Below are positions 20,037-27,817 of a stretch of DNA of 64,000 nt, one piece after another. Source of the stretch: Pedobacter aquae. Lineage in GTDB: Bacteria; Bacteroidota; Bacteroidia; Sphingobacteriales; Sphingobacteriaceae. Positions within the stretch are counted from its first letter, which is position 1, and each line of letters starts with the position of its first letter. Made by a program: the position numbers and the translations under genes. The stretch is from assembly GCF_008195825.1 (NCBI RefSeq), contig NZ_CP043329.1, positions 1,426,001 through 1,490,000 of the forward strand. The letters run 5' to 3'. The notes under the pieces were generated by a model. The model made no database searches. It had not been told where the DNA came from and saw only the letters and a program-made list of their open reading frames with translations.

Positions 20037-21837
20037 GCTTGTTGCACAACTTCCTATACCATCCAAATATACCATACCTACATCAATAAATACAATAAGA
20101 AAAATTTTATTTAACAACCTGTTTATCAGTTATTTAATGATATTTTTACTATATTTACTCATGCAAGGGCGTAAACATATTCAACCTAAAATCATCTATC
20201 AAGTTAACATCAATGATTTGGTTCCTGCTGATAATTTCTATCGTAAGCTTGAACAAACTCTTGATTTAAATTTTCTCTATAAAGAAACATTATCTTACTA
20301 TGGTAAAGAAGGACAAGAAAGTATTGATCCGCTTGTTTTCTTCAAGATTTGTTTGGTAGGATATCTCAATAATATCAATTCTGATAGGCAGCTTATTGCT
20401 TTCTGCGCTAATTGTTTAGATGTAAGATGGTATTTAAAGTACGATTTAGATGAGGCTTTGCCTTGGCATTCTACCATCTCTAGAACAAGACAGCTCTATG
20501 GGGAAGATGTATTTCTATCATTATTTCAAAAAGTACTTAGCCTTTGTATAGCAAAAGGAATGGTCAGAGGTAAGCGTCAAGCTATAGATAGTGCTTATAT
20601 CAAAGCTAATGCTAGTATGGATAGCTTAGTAGAAAAAGAAATTATTGACGATGTAGAACAATATGCAAACGAGCTGAACGAAGGCTCTGAATATAAAGTT
20701 AAAGCTAGTATCAAAAAGGCTGTAGAGCGACACCATGCTTGGAAAGAGAAAGAATACAAGGGAATGCCTGGACATGTGGATCATCCTAAACAAGTCGATG
20801 AAAACGGAAATATTATTCGACCTAAATACCTCAGTAACCATACCCATTACTCTCCTACTGATCCAGATGCTAAAATAAGTACCAAACCCGGAAAAGCAAG
20901 ACAGCTCAATTATGCAGGACAGCTTGCCGTGGATGATGCTCACCATGTTATCACTGCCGCTTGTGCTAGTAGCGCTGGTAATAAAGACAGCCAAAACCTT
21001 GCCGACATCTTATCGCAAACTATACAAAACCTAAGCATACATCACATTCCTGTTGACCAAATAACCGCTGATGCTGGTTATAGCAGTGGTGAGGCTCTCG
21101 CCTTCTGTGAAGCCCATCATATTGATGCTTACATCCCTAATTTTGGTCAATATAAAGCCGAAAGGGAAGGGTTTGAATACAATCCACTACGCAACCAATA
21201 TGAGTGTAAAAAGAAGAATGGAAATTTTGCCGTATTAGCCTTCAAAGGAATAAAAACTGATAGTAAAGGTTATCAAAAGAAAAGCTATAGAAGCAGTGAA
21301 ACAGATTGCAAAGATTGCCCATTAAGAATCACTTGTTGTGGGGCTGCTACAAAATTCAAAAAGATTGAGGATAGTATTGACAAACCTTATTACGACCGTA
21401 TGCACCAAAAACTGAAAGCTAATCCTCTATACGCAAAAGCTATCAGTAAAATAAGGAGTAGAACGGTAGAACCTGTACTAGGTACTTTAATAAACTTCAT
21501 GAATTTGAAGCGGCTAAACACCAGAGGGATGATCAGCGCTAATAAACATGTCTTAATGAGTGCTATGGCCTATAATCTGAAAAAATTGATGAAATTCTCT
21601 CGTCCTAAAATTAAATATCACACCCTAAGTGTGGATGTATTAAAGCTAAATCAGCATACCAAACTTAATTTCTTAAACCCTTTATATCTGAACTAAAATA
21701 AGCCTTTTAGAGACTCGCTTTTTTTACAAACAATAAAACACCAAAAAAAATGAGCCTCGCTTATATCAGCTTTAAATAACGCTTCTTTAATTAATAAAAT
21801 GATTTTATATAACTATTTTGTGAGTTGTGCAACAGTT
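20037..21837 (+). mobile_element. IS1182-family insertion sequence
   Basis: The element of about 1.8 kb has a single transposase gene. A 12-bp terminal inverted repeat, TGTTGCACAACT, lies at 20040-20051 and inverted at 21823-21834. ACCCTTGT occurs directly outside both ends (20029-20036 and 21838-21845) as a probable 8-bp target duplication, with three bases between it and each terminal repeat whose assignment is uncertain. The insertion splits the attC-like palindrome described at 19910. Confidence 0.75.
20161..21696 (+). CDS. IS1182-family transposase
   Basis: The 511-residue protein has the typical N-terminal region of the family (IYQVNINDLVPADNFYRKLE, DPLVFFKICLVGYLNN, LPWHSTISRTRQ). A DDE-type nuclease core follows, with Asp in RQAIDSAYIKANAS, Asp in QITADAGYSSGEA and a late Glu in RTVEPVLGTL. 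A Cys cluster (CKDCPLRITCC) sits before the last part. I chose the ATG at 20161 because 20035, further upstream, lies in the attC-like site and terminal repeat; the sequence after 20161 starts like other family members (MQGRKHIQPK). It appears intact. Confidence 0.9.
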   Translation: MQGRKHIQPKIIYQVNINDLVPADNFYRKLEQTLDLNFLYKETLSYYGKEGQESIDPLVFFKICLVGYLNNINSDRQLIAFCANCLDVRWYLKYDLDEALPWHSTISRTRQLYGEDVFLSLFQKVLSLCIAKGMVRGKRQAIDSAYIKANASMDSLVEKEIIDDVEQYANELNEGSEYKVKASIKKAVERHHAWKEKEYKGMPGHVDHPKQVDENGNIIRPKYLSNHTHYSPTDPDAKISTKPGKARQLNYAGQLAVDDAHHVITAACASSAGNKDSQNLADILSQTIQNLSIHHIPVDQITADAGYSSGEALAFCEAHHIDAYIPNFGQYKAEREGFEYNPLRNQYECKKKNGNFAVLAFKGIKTDSKGYQKKSYRSSETDCKDCPLRITCCGAATKFKKIEDSIDKPYYDRMHQKLKANPLYAKAISKIRSRTVEPVLGTLINFMNLKRLNTRGMISANKHVLMSAMAYNLKKLMKFSRPKIKYHTLSVDVLKLNQHTKLNFLNPLYLN

Positions 21838-21877
21838 ACCCTTGTTATAGGTAGCTCCTTTTCTCGGTCGCTTTGTT

Positions 21878-21965
21878 GAGCGTTGGGAAAAGCAAGCTCT
21901 TTTGCAATTTTGGCATTGTGCGGTTGGTCTGTGAGAATTGCAAATGTGCTTGCTTTAGCGATGGT
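21878..21965 (+). repeat. Direct repeat, left copy, flanking the R-M genes
   Basis: Shared words with the copy at 25463-25550, in the same order: GAGCGTTGG, CAAGCTCTTTTG, GTGCGGTTGG, AAATGTGCTTG and a final GCG-rich step. Spacing between the words differs slightly, so it is a diverged repeat of about 85 bp. Confidence 0.7.
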
Positions 21966-22002
21966 GTTAATTAGTTCAAGTTTTTCTTGCGAGTTTGAAA
22001 TT

Positions 22003-22039
22003 TGTCCGTAAATTTGTCCGTGTCCGTAAAAATGTCCGT
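22003..22039 (+). repeat. Four copies of TGTCCGT just upstream of the methyltransferase start
   Basis: TGTCCGT begins at 22003, 22015, 22021 and 22033, so the steps are 12, 6 and 12 bp, and the last copy ends 4 bp before the ATG at 22043. The arrangement suggests a binding site for a regulator. Given the arm-type domain predicted at the N-terminus of the methyltransferase, self-regulation is possible. Confidence 0.55.
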
Positions 22040-22042
22040 AAT

Positions 22043-24268
22043 ATGGTAAACGTGAAATTTTATTTAGATAAAGCTGATAAGTCAAAGCACTTTCCAATTC
22101 ATTTGGTTTTAAGACAAAAAGATGTCCAAGTTAAAGTTGCAACTGGTGAAAAGGTTTTGCGAAAAGATTGGGATGCAAAAAATCAACTTGTCAAGGAAAC
22201 AGAATACACACATAAATCAATCAACAAATTTTTGTTGTTTTTAAAGCAAGAAGTTGAGAAACATTTTGCATCTGCTCCGCATAGTCAGCTTACTGATGTG
22301 AAAATTAAAGAGAAAATTTTGTCATTGGTAAATAGTCGAAAACAAAATACGGATGTGTCAATGGTTTGTGAAGATGCTCCCGAATATGGAAGAATGCAAA
22401 AAGTATCATTTCTCGATTTGTTTGCTGGTGCAGGCGGTTTTAGTGAGGGCTTTTTACAAGCCGAGTATGGAAATAAATTTTATGATTTCCGATTAGGCAG
22501 TGATATTAATGAAAATTGCGAATTGACACATTTGGCTCGTTACAATTACCAATTAGGAATGGATGCTGATTTTTTGCGTCAAGATATTACTGAGCCAGAT
22601 TTTATTGATAATTTATTGAAAAAAGTCAAAGGTCAAACTATTGACGTTGTTTGTGGCGGGCCACCTTGTCAGAGTTTTAGTTTGGCGGGAAAACGAAAAA
22701 AGTTCGATAAAAAAGATGATTTGTTTGCTCATTATTTGAATGTCATAAAGCTACTCCGTCCAAAATATTTTGTGATGGAAAATGTGAAAGGAATTTTGAC
22801 AAAAGAAGGCGGAAAAATTAAAGAAATGATTTTGCAAGAAATCCGTTCTATCATTGACTTAAAAGAGTTTTATCAATTAATTCATTTCGTAGCTAATCTT
22901 AAAAAGTCGAGTTCCGAAAATCAATTTATACTTGATTGTTATTTACAAAGATTAAATTTTGAAAAAGCTGTTGACAAAGAATTGGATGCTATTCGAGAAA
23001 GCTATATTCAAAACATAGAAAATAAATTTCGAGTTCTAGCCCCAAAAATAGCGGATTATAAAACGAGCAAAACCGATATGAATTTTGCAACTATTCGCCA
23101 CGGATTTAATATGTTGAAAAGAGCAAAGGAATTGGCGTACATTAGAAAAAAAGTCATTCAAGAGAAAAATCATAATGATTTGGATAATGATTTTTTCGCT
23201 CCAAAATTTGATGATTTTTTGGTTTCAATTGAGCCTAATAATATCATTGAAGAAGTTCATAATGCTTTCCAAAAATTAAATCCAGCATCAACTTTTAAAA
23301 ATGAGATTGCAGATATTATTTTGGCTTTAGAAATTTATAATTATTCTTTTGACGAATGTGTTCAAGGCTTAACAGAAATTTCTAAAAGACAAAAAAGCGA
23401 AGAAAAATTGAACGCAATTCTTGCCCAAATTCGCTTGTATAACATCGAACAACCGTTTGTGGCTTTAGCTTCTGATTATGGAGTTCCACAAAATCGGGAA
23501 AGAGTTTTGTTTATTGGTTGTAGAAAAGACCAAAAATTAATTAAAACAGTTCCTGCAACTGTTTCTCCTAATGAAAAAGTAACCGTTTTTGAAGCTTTAT
23601 ATGATTTAGATTTTATCGGAAATGACGATGAAAAATACAATTATGAAAATATTGATTTAAAAGCAAAATACAATGGAACTACAGAGCAAATGAAAGCCTT
23701 GATAAAAAAACGCTCTTGCGATGGCAAACCCAATGCAAAAAATGGTTTAACTTATGCAGAATGGTCTAGGCAAGGACGACTAATAGGACGTTTTTCTAAT
23801 GCAAAAAATCCTTTTTATGTTAGAAACTCTGAAGAATTAGAAAATATCTTAACACACGTTGTTGCACCACTACAAAATCATAAAACCAGTAAACAAAATG
23901 ACGATGTAGTGAAGCGGTTGGACGTAATTCTTAATGCAGGAAATTACAATGATGCAAAAGAAGAATTAAAAAGAATAGGACTTACTTCTGATAAAAGAAA
24001 CTATAATGTTCTAAAGGCAGACGGGCAAAGTTCTACAATTATGACTATTCCAGATGATTATGTCCATTACGCAAGTCCAAGAGCTTTGACTGTTCGTGAA
24101 ATGGCTCGCTTGCAGTCTTTTGATGATAGTTTTGTTTTTCAAGGGAAACGGTCAACTGGTGGAAACAAAAGAAAATTTGAGGTTCCACAGTTTACTTTGG
24201 TTGGTAATGCCGTTCCGCCTTTAATGGCGAGAGCAGTGGCTTTGGAAATATTAAAAAATATAGACTAA
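22043..24268 (+). CDS. C5-cytosine DNA methyltransferase with N-terminal integrase-like arm domain
   Basis: The 741-residue protein has the C5-MTase motifs I (DLFAGAGGFSEGF, about 125), IV (GGPPCQSFSLAGKR, catalytic Cys near 209), VI (MENVKG), VIII (QNRERVLFIG, about 483) and X (GNAVPPLMARAVA, near the end). Two features are odd. Residues 1-75 (VKFYLDK... VATGEKVLRKDWDAKNQLV) look like the arm DNA-binding domain of Bacteroidota tyrosine recombinases. A helical insert of about 200 residues (about 265-465) separates motifs VI and VIII. I chose the ATG at 22043, the first ATG in the frame, because the frame upstream (TTG 21995) only translates the TGTCCGT repeats. The endonuclease gene follows after 2 bp. 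Confidence 0.9.
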   Translation: MVNVKFYLDKADKSKHFPIHLVLRQKDVQVKVATGEKVLRKDWDAKNQLVKETEYTHKSINKFLLFLKQEVEKHFASAPHSQLTDVKIKEKILSLVNSRKQNTDVSMVCEDAPEYGRMQKVSFLDLFAGAGGFSEGFLQAEYGNKFYDFRLGSDINENCELTHLARYNYQLGMDADFLRQDITEPDFIDNLLKKVKGQTIDVVCGGPPCQSFSLAGKRKKFDKKDDLFAHYLNVIKLLRPKYFVMENVKGILTKEGGKIKEMILQEIRSIIDLKEFYQLIHFVANLKKSSSENQFILDCYLQRLNFEKAVDKELDAIRESYIQNIENKFRVLAPKIADYKTSKTDMNFATIRHGFNMLKRAKELAYIRKKVIQEKNHNDLDNDFFAPKFDDFLVSIEPNNIIEEVHNAFQKLNPASTFKNEIADIILALEIYNYSFDECVQGLTEISKRQKSEEKLNAILAQIRLYNIEQPFVALASDYGVPQNRERVLFIGCRKDQKLIKTVPATVSPNEKVTVFEALYDLDFIGNDDEKYNYENIDLKAKYNGTTEQMKALIKKRSCDGKPNAKNGLTYAEWSRQGRLIGRFSNAKNPFYVRNSEELENILTHVVAPLQNHKTSKQNDDVVKRLDVILNAGNYNDAKEELKRIGLTSDKRNYNVLKADGQSSTIMTIPDDYVHYASPRALTVREMARLQSFDDSFVFQGKRSTGGNKRKFEVPQFTLVGNAVPPLMARAVALEILKNID

Positions 24269-24270
24269 AG

Positions 24271-25458
24271 ATGAGGCAGTTAACTAAAGTAGAGATTGAA
24301 CGAATTAAACTTCTGACAGAAAAATCGGTTGAAGTAACCTTAATTGAACCAACTAAAACAGGGCTTGAAAAATCTATTCTAGATGCAACAGGTTCTGTTC
24401 GGTCGTATTTAAAAGATAAAAGCATTCACGATTATGAACATCAAGGTCAAGGTGCAAAAGAGAATGGTGTTTATGTTAATACATTTTTAATTAGTCCTGA
24501 TAGATTAATACAGTCAGTTGCTTCATTATACAGACCAAATACAAAAAATGGAGACCCAAGAATTTGGTTCAAAGGTTTGGGTTCTTATTCCAAAGCAAAT
24601 GACATTTTAGGAATTATTTCTTATGAAAATGATTTATATGTTGTCAATGTTACACAACTTGATTTTGAAAGCTTGATTAATGGTTTAGCAAATAATCCTT
24701 TGAAAGAATTAGTAAATGAAATCAATTCTTTGTCGAGAGAAGTCGCAGATGAATTACTGATGTTGTTGAGGAAAATAAGTTTGCAAGGGGCAATTCCTGC
24801 AATGTTGCAAGCTGATACGGCAATTGGCAGAACTTTAGAAACTCTTTTAGGAATTAACATTAATTCATCAAAAAAACCAGATTACAAAGGCATTGAGCTG
24901 AAATCATTCCGAGATAAAAAAGGAAACCGAAAAAATCTTTTTGCACAAGTTCCAGATTGGTCAGCAAGCAAATTCAAAAGTTCGGCAGAAATTCTGAACG
25001 GATTTGGCTATCAACGTGGCGATGATTTTAAATTATATTGTACAGTTTCTGCAATTGTTCGTAATTCACAAGGTTTAAAGCTTAAATTGGACACTGATGT
25101 TCGACAATTAATTGAAAATTCTGATAAAGCTTCGGTTGGTGATTTTGTTGTTTGGGGCTTAGAAACATTACACAAACGTTTGCTTGAAAAACATAACGAA
25201 ACTTTTTGGGTGGCAACAGATACTTTAATAATTGATAACAAAGAGCATTTCATTTATAAGTCAGTTGAACATACCAAAAAGCCGATTGTTTCCCAGTTTG
25301 ATATTCTGCTCGAACAAGGAATTATTACACTTGACCATTTGATAAAACGAACTTCTGTCGGAAAAGTTATTGAAAAAGGTCCATTATTTAAGATAAAACC
25401 AAACGCATTGAATATGTTATTTCCGCCAAGTCAGTCTTACGATTTGTTGTCAAAGTAA
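24271..25458 (+). CDS. Type II restriction endonuclease, MvaI/BcnI-like family
   Basis: The 395-residue protein has a PD-(D/E)XK core around residues 204-211 in KPDYKGIELKSFR, where Asp204, Glu209 and Lys211 have the D-x4-E-x-K spacing of MvaI/BcnI enzymes. The preceding helix (IGRTLETLLGI) also fits. The first 150 residues form a separate N-terminal region with EHQGQGAKENGVYVNTFL. MvaI and BcnI cleave CCWGG and CCSGG as monomers, so a related CC-N-GG type site is plausible here but not proven. The gene is 2 bp after the methyltransferase, and its stop lies 5 bp before the right direct repeat. It appears complete. Confidence 0.8.
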   Translation: MRQLTKVEIERIKLLTEKSVEVTLIEPTKTGLEKSILDATGSVRSYLKDKSIHDYEHQGQGAKENGVYVNTFLISPDRLIQSVASLYRPNTKNGDPRIWFKGLGSYSKANDILGIISYENDLYVVNVTQLDFESLINGLANNPLKELVNEINSLSREVADELLMLLRKISLQGAIPAMLQADTAIGRTLETLLGININSSKKPDYKGIELKSFRDKKGNRKNLFAQVPDWSASKFKSSAEILNGFGYQRGDDFKLYCTVSAIVRNSQGLKLKLDTDVRQLIENSDKASVGDFVVWGLETLHKRLLEKHNETFWVATDTLIIDNKEHFIYKSVEHTKKPIVSQFDILLEQGIITLDHLIKRTSVGKVIEKGPLFKIKPNALNMLFPPSQSYDLLSK

Positions 25459-25462
25459 TGTC

Positions 25463-25550
25463 GAGCGTTGGAAAAATTCAAGCTCTTTTGGTTTTTGTGT
25501 GTCGGCTTTGTGCGGTTGGAAAACTAAATGTGCTTGAATGTGCGGTGGGT
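25463..25550 (+). repeat. Direct repeat, right copy, flanking the R-M genes
   Basis: Diverged copy of the repeat at 21878-21965 (GAGCGTTGG, CAAGCTCTTTTG, GTGCGGTTGG, AAATGTGCTTG). It starts 5 bp after the endonuclease stop and runs into the inverted-repeat end GGAGTTGCCTATAAC. Confidence 0.7.
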
Positions 25551-25569
25551 TTCAGGAGTTGCCTATAAC

Positions 25570-26250
25570 TTATATATATGTATAGTTTTACTTCCATAAT
25601 ACACCCAATACTGGCTGTATTACGGATTTTTATTTGTTTTATTACGAAAAATATCTTATGAAAATAGCTTTAAAATCAATTATATCGAACATCCAAATTC
25701 ACGGGTATTTTCATAAAGTAGAATTTAACTCTAAATAAGTAAATATTTATTGAAAGTCAAAAATATAGAATATCTGGTTTATACTAAAGCTTTTTATATT
25801 CCATCTTTTTTGTTTTAATTACTATTATATTTACTATGTTTGTTTAACCTTTTCTATAGTAGCTATAAAATCACGAAAATTTATTAACACAAGTCCACGT
25901 ATAGCCCACCTATACCCCACCTTTTATCCACGTTTTCTCCATACTTCCTTCGAGGCTTCTCCTGAGCTTCTCCCAGACACATTCGGAAAAATAGGGCTGT
26001 TTCCCGAACAAGTCTCGAACATGGTACGGAGAAGGTGGAAAGCGGAATGCCTTAAAGCTTAATGCAAAAGGTTTTAAATCATCATACAGAAATTAGTTTT
26101 TCTTCTTTTATTTTATCGATTCTTCATACTGGAAGCTTATAATTATTTTAACCACGAAGGGCTCAAAGTTCACAGAGAGCTTATAAGTCTCCACCCAGCT
26201 TTGTGTACTCCTATGTTTATAAATCTATAAATTTATAGATATAATTGATA
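25570..26250. other. Long non-coding stretch with a structured segment and an 18-bp palindrome
   Basis: About 680 bp have no credible gene. From roughly 25890 to 26065 the base composition changes: a C-rich half (CCCACCTATACCCCACC, CACGTTTTCTCC) is followed by a G-rich half (GGTACGGAGAAGGTGG). These can pair imperfectly (CCACGTTTTCTCCATAC against the complement of GTACGGAGAAGGTGG), giving one large hairpin. ATCTATAAATTTATAGAT at 26223-26240 is a perfect palindrome of 18 bp. Confidence 0.4.
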
Positions 26251-26441
26251 AAAGAATGAGAGCACATTTGCGACCAAATAACTCAAAGAAGTATATTGAC
26301 ACAGAGAAACAGCCTCATTCTTTAATATCTTTTAGAGTCTGAACAGAATGTAAGGAACTAGTTAATAGAGATAGTATCCAGAATATCCAACCAGGAGAAA
26401 AGACGAAGGGAGATTCATCAATTATATTAAAGAATAAATCG
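26251..26441 (+). ncRNA. Leader of the IS110-type element, candidate bridge RNA region
   Basis: This non-coding leader of about 190 nt precedes the IS110-family transposase. AAAGAATGAG (26251-26260) and CTCATTCTTT (26314-26323) pair perfectly around a 53-nt loop. IS110-type elements are known to encode a bridge RNA in such a leader that guides recombination to target and donor DNA. I cannot define the loops that would pair with target and donor, so this is a positional call. Confidence 0.35.
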
Positions 26442-27461
26442 ATGAAAAAAGTATTAAAACAAGTATTGGGCATAGATGTAGCTCAAAAAGAGTTGGTTGT
26501 AACATTAGGAAGAACGTTAGAAGATTTTACTAGCGAACTTTATGCGTACAAAGTTTTCAAGAACACCGATAAAGGGATAATCATTCTATTGGATTGGGTT
26601 TCAAAGCAGACTGATGAAGGAGTGAAAGTACTTTTTGTAATGGAAGCAACAGGTGTTTACCATCAAAAACTTGCTTATTACTTAGATGAACATGGTTACG
26701 AATTAAGTATTGTATTGCCAAATAAAATCAGTAATTACATGCGAACCTTAGAAACCAAGACGATTACCGATAAAACCTGTTCAGAGGCAATTGCACAATT
26801 TGGTTTAGAAAGAAAGCTTGAGAGATGGTACAGACCTAAAGTATCGTATAAAACATTACAACAGCTTACTAGAGAAAGAGATCAAATTGTACAAGAACGA
26901 TCTAGCGTTAAAAACCAGTTACATGCAGAAGAATCAGAAGCTTATCCAAATAAAAACAGTTTGAATAGGATACAAGCAAGAATTGCCTTCTTAAACTCGC
27001 AAGAAAAGGAAATCAAGTTAGAAATAAAAGAGCTGATAGTAAGAGATTTAGAACTTCAAAATCAAATAGAAAAATTGACCAGTATTAGCGGCGTGGGAGA
27101 ATTAACGGCTGTAATAGTTCTGGCAGAAACTAATGGTTTTGAGCTGATTAGAAATAAAAAGCAGTTGACTAGCTATGCAGGCTTAGATGTAAAAGAAAAG
27201 CAGTCTGGTACATCGATAAAGGGCAAACCTAGAATTTCTAAAAAAGGGAACACTAGTTTGAGAAAGGCGTTATATTTACCAGCATTGTCAGCTGTGAAAT
27301 GGGATGATAGATTTAAAGAAATGTACGTAAGAATAGTATCCAAAAATGGAATAAAAATGAAAGGACTGGTAGCAATTCAAAGAAAATTATTAGAAATGAT
27401 GTACACTTTATTCAAAAATGATACCTTGTATGATAAGGAATATTTAACCAAAAAAAAATAG
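26442..27461 (+). CDS. IS110-family transposase
   Basis: The 339-residue protein has the N-terminal RuvC-like DEDD domain of IS110 recombinases (Asp in VLGIDVAQKEL, Glu in FVMEATGVYHQKL, a late acidic pair in TITDKTCSEA) and a coiled-coil middle (about 145-210). The C-terminal transposase_20 domain shows the family signature LTSISGVGELTAVIVLAETN, SYAGLDVKEKQSG and KKGNTSLRKALYLPALSA, which carries the catalytic Ser. It is full length and probably active. I could not fix the ends of the element, because IS110 elements lack obvious terminal repeats. Confidence 0.92.
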   Translation: MKKVLKQVLGIDVAQKELVVTLGRTLEDFTSELYAYKVFKNTDKGIIILLDWVSKQTDEGVKVLFVMEATGVYHQKLAYYLDEHGYELSIVLPNKISNYMRTLETKTITDKTCSEAIAQFGLERKLERWYRPKVSYKTLQQLTRERDQIVQERSSVKNQLHAEESEAYPNKNSLNRIQARIAFLNSQEKEIKLEIKELIVRDLELQNQIEKLTSISGVGELTAVIVLAETNGFELIRNKKQLTSYAGLDVKEKQSGTSIKGKPRISKKGNTSLRKALYLPALSAVKWDDRFKEMYVRIVSKNGIKMKGLVAIQRKLLEMMYTLFKNDTLYDKEYLTKKK

Positions 27462-27817
27462 CGCACAAACACAAGCTGCATAAGTACGCTATACTGGCTG
27501 GTTCTTGACCGCCTTAGAAAACAAAAGTAATGAAAATTAATATTTCATTTGGAATTTAACACAGAATCTCTGTGGTTGATTTTAAATTCAAAAGAAAAAA
27601 TTTAAAGAAAATTCAAAAGTAAAAATTCAAAAGTAAAAACAGGGAAATATAACTTATTCAAAATCAATCGTTCTCTCATTCAAAAATCAATCAATCTTCT
27701 GAGCAAAAGACTGAAAGCAGAAGGCTAAAAGCTTAATCAATCATTCTAAAATCAATCCATCACTAAATAAAATCTCCATCCAAAACTAGAAACCGATAAC
27801 TCACAACAGGCAACTGA
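27462..27817. other. Non-coding stretch with A-rich repeated words
   Basis: This stretch holds the probable right end of the IS110 element, a short hairpin (CACAGA-ATC-TCTGTG near 27560-27575) and low-complexity DNA with repeated words: AAATTCAAAAGTAAA two to three times near 27586-27640, then CAATCA- and AATCAATC-like words to about 27770. No gene is seen. Confidence 0.45.

Larger units (their letters stand above)
21844..25569 (+). mobile_element. Restriction-modification cassette bounded by 15-bp inverted repeats
   Basis: The left end GTTATAGGTAGCTCC (21844-21858) and the right end GGAGTTGCCTATAAC (25555-25569) are reverse complements at 13 of 15 positions. Inside, a degenerate direct repeat of about 85 bp follows the left end (21878) and precedes the right end (25463). 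Between them lie only the methyltransferase and endonuclease genes. The left end is also the right half of the attC-like palindrome once the IS element is removed. The unit has no transposase or integrase of its own. Confidence 0.5.

Noticed and set aside
19808-20047. Open frame of 79 codons on the minus strand across the attC-like site
   Set aside because: It consists of the palindrome arms and the start of the IS terminal repeat; the translation has no domain-like pattern, and the DNA structure explains the sequence.
21813-22097. Minus-strand frame of 94 codons upstream of the methyltransferase
   Set aside because: It overlaps the IS end, the direct repeat and the methyltransferase start; the repeat structure explains the sequence and no family is recognisable.
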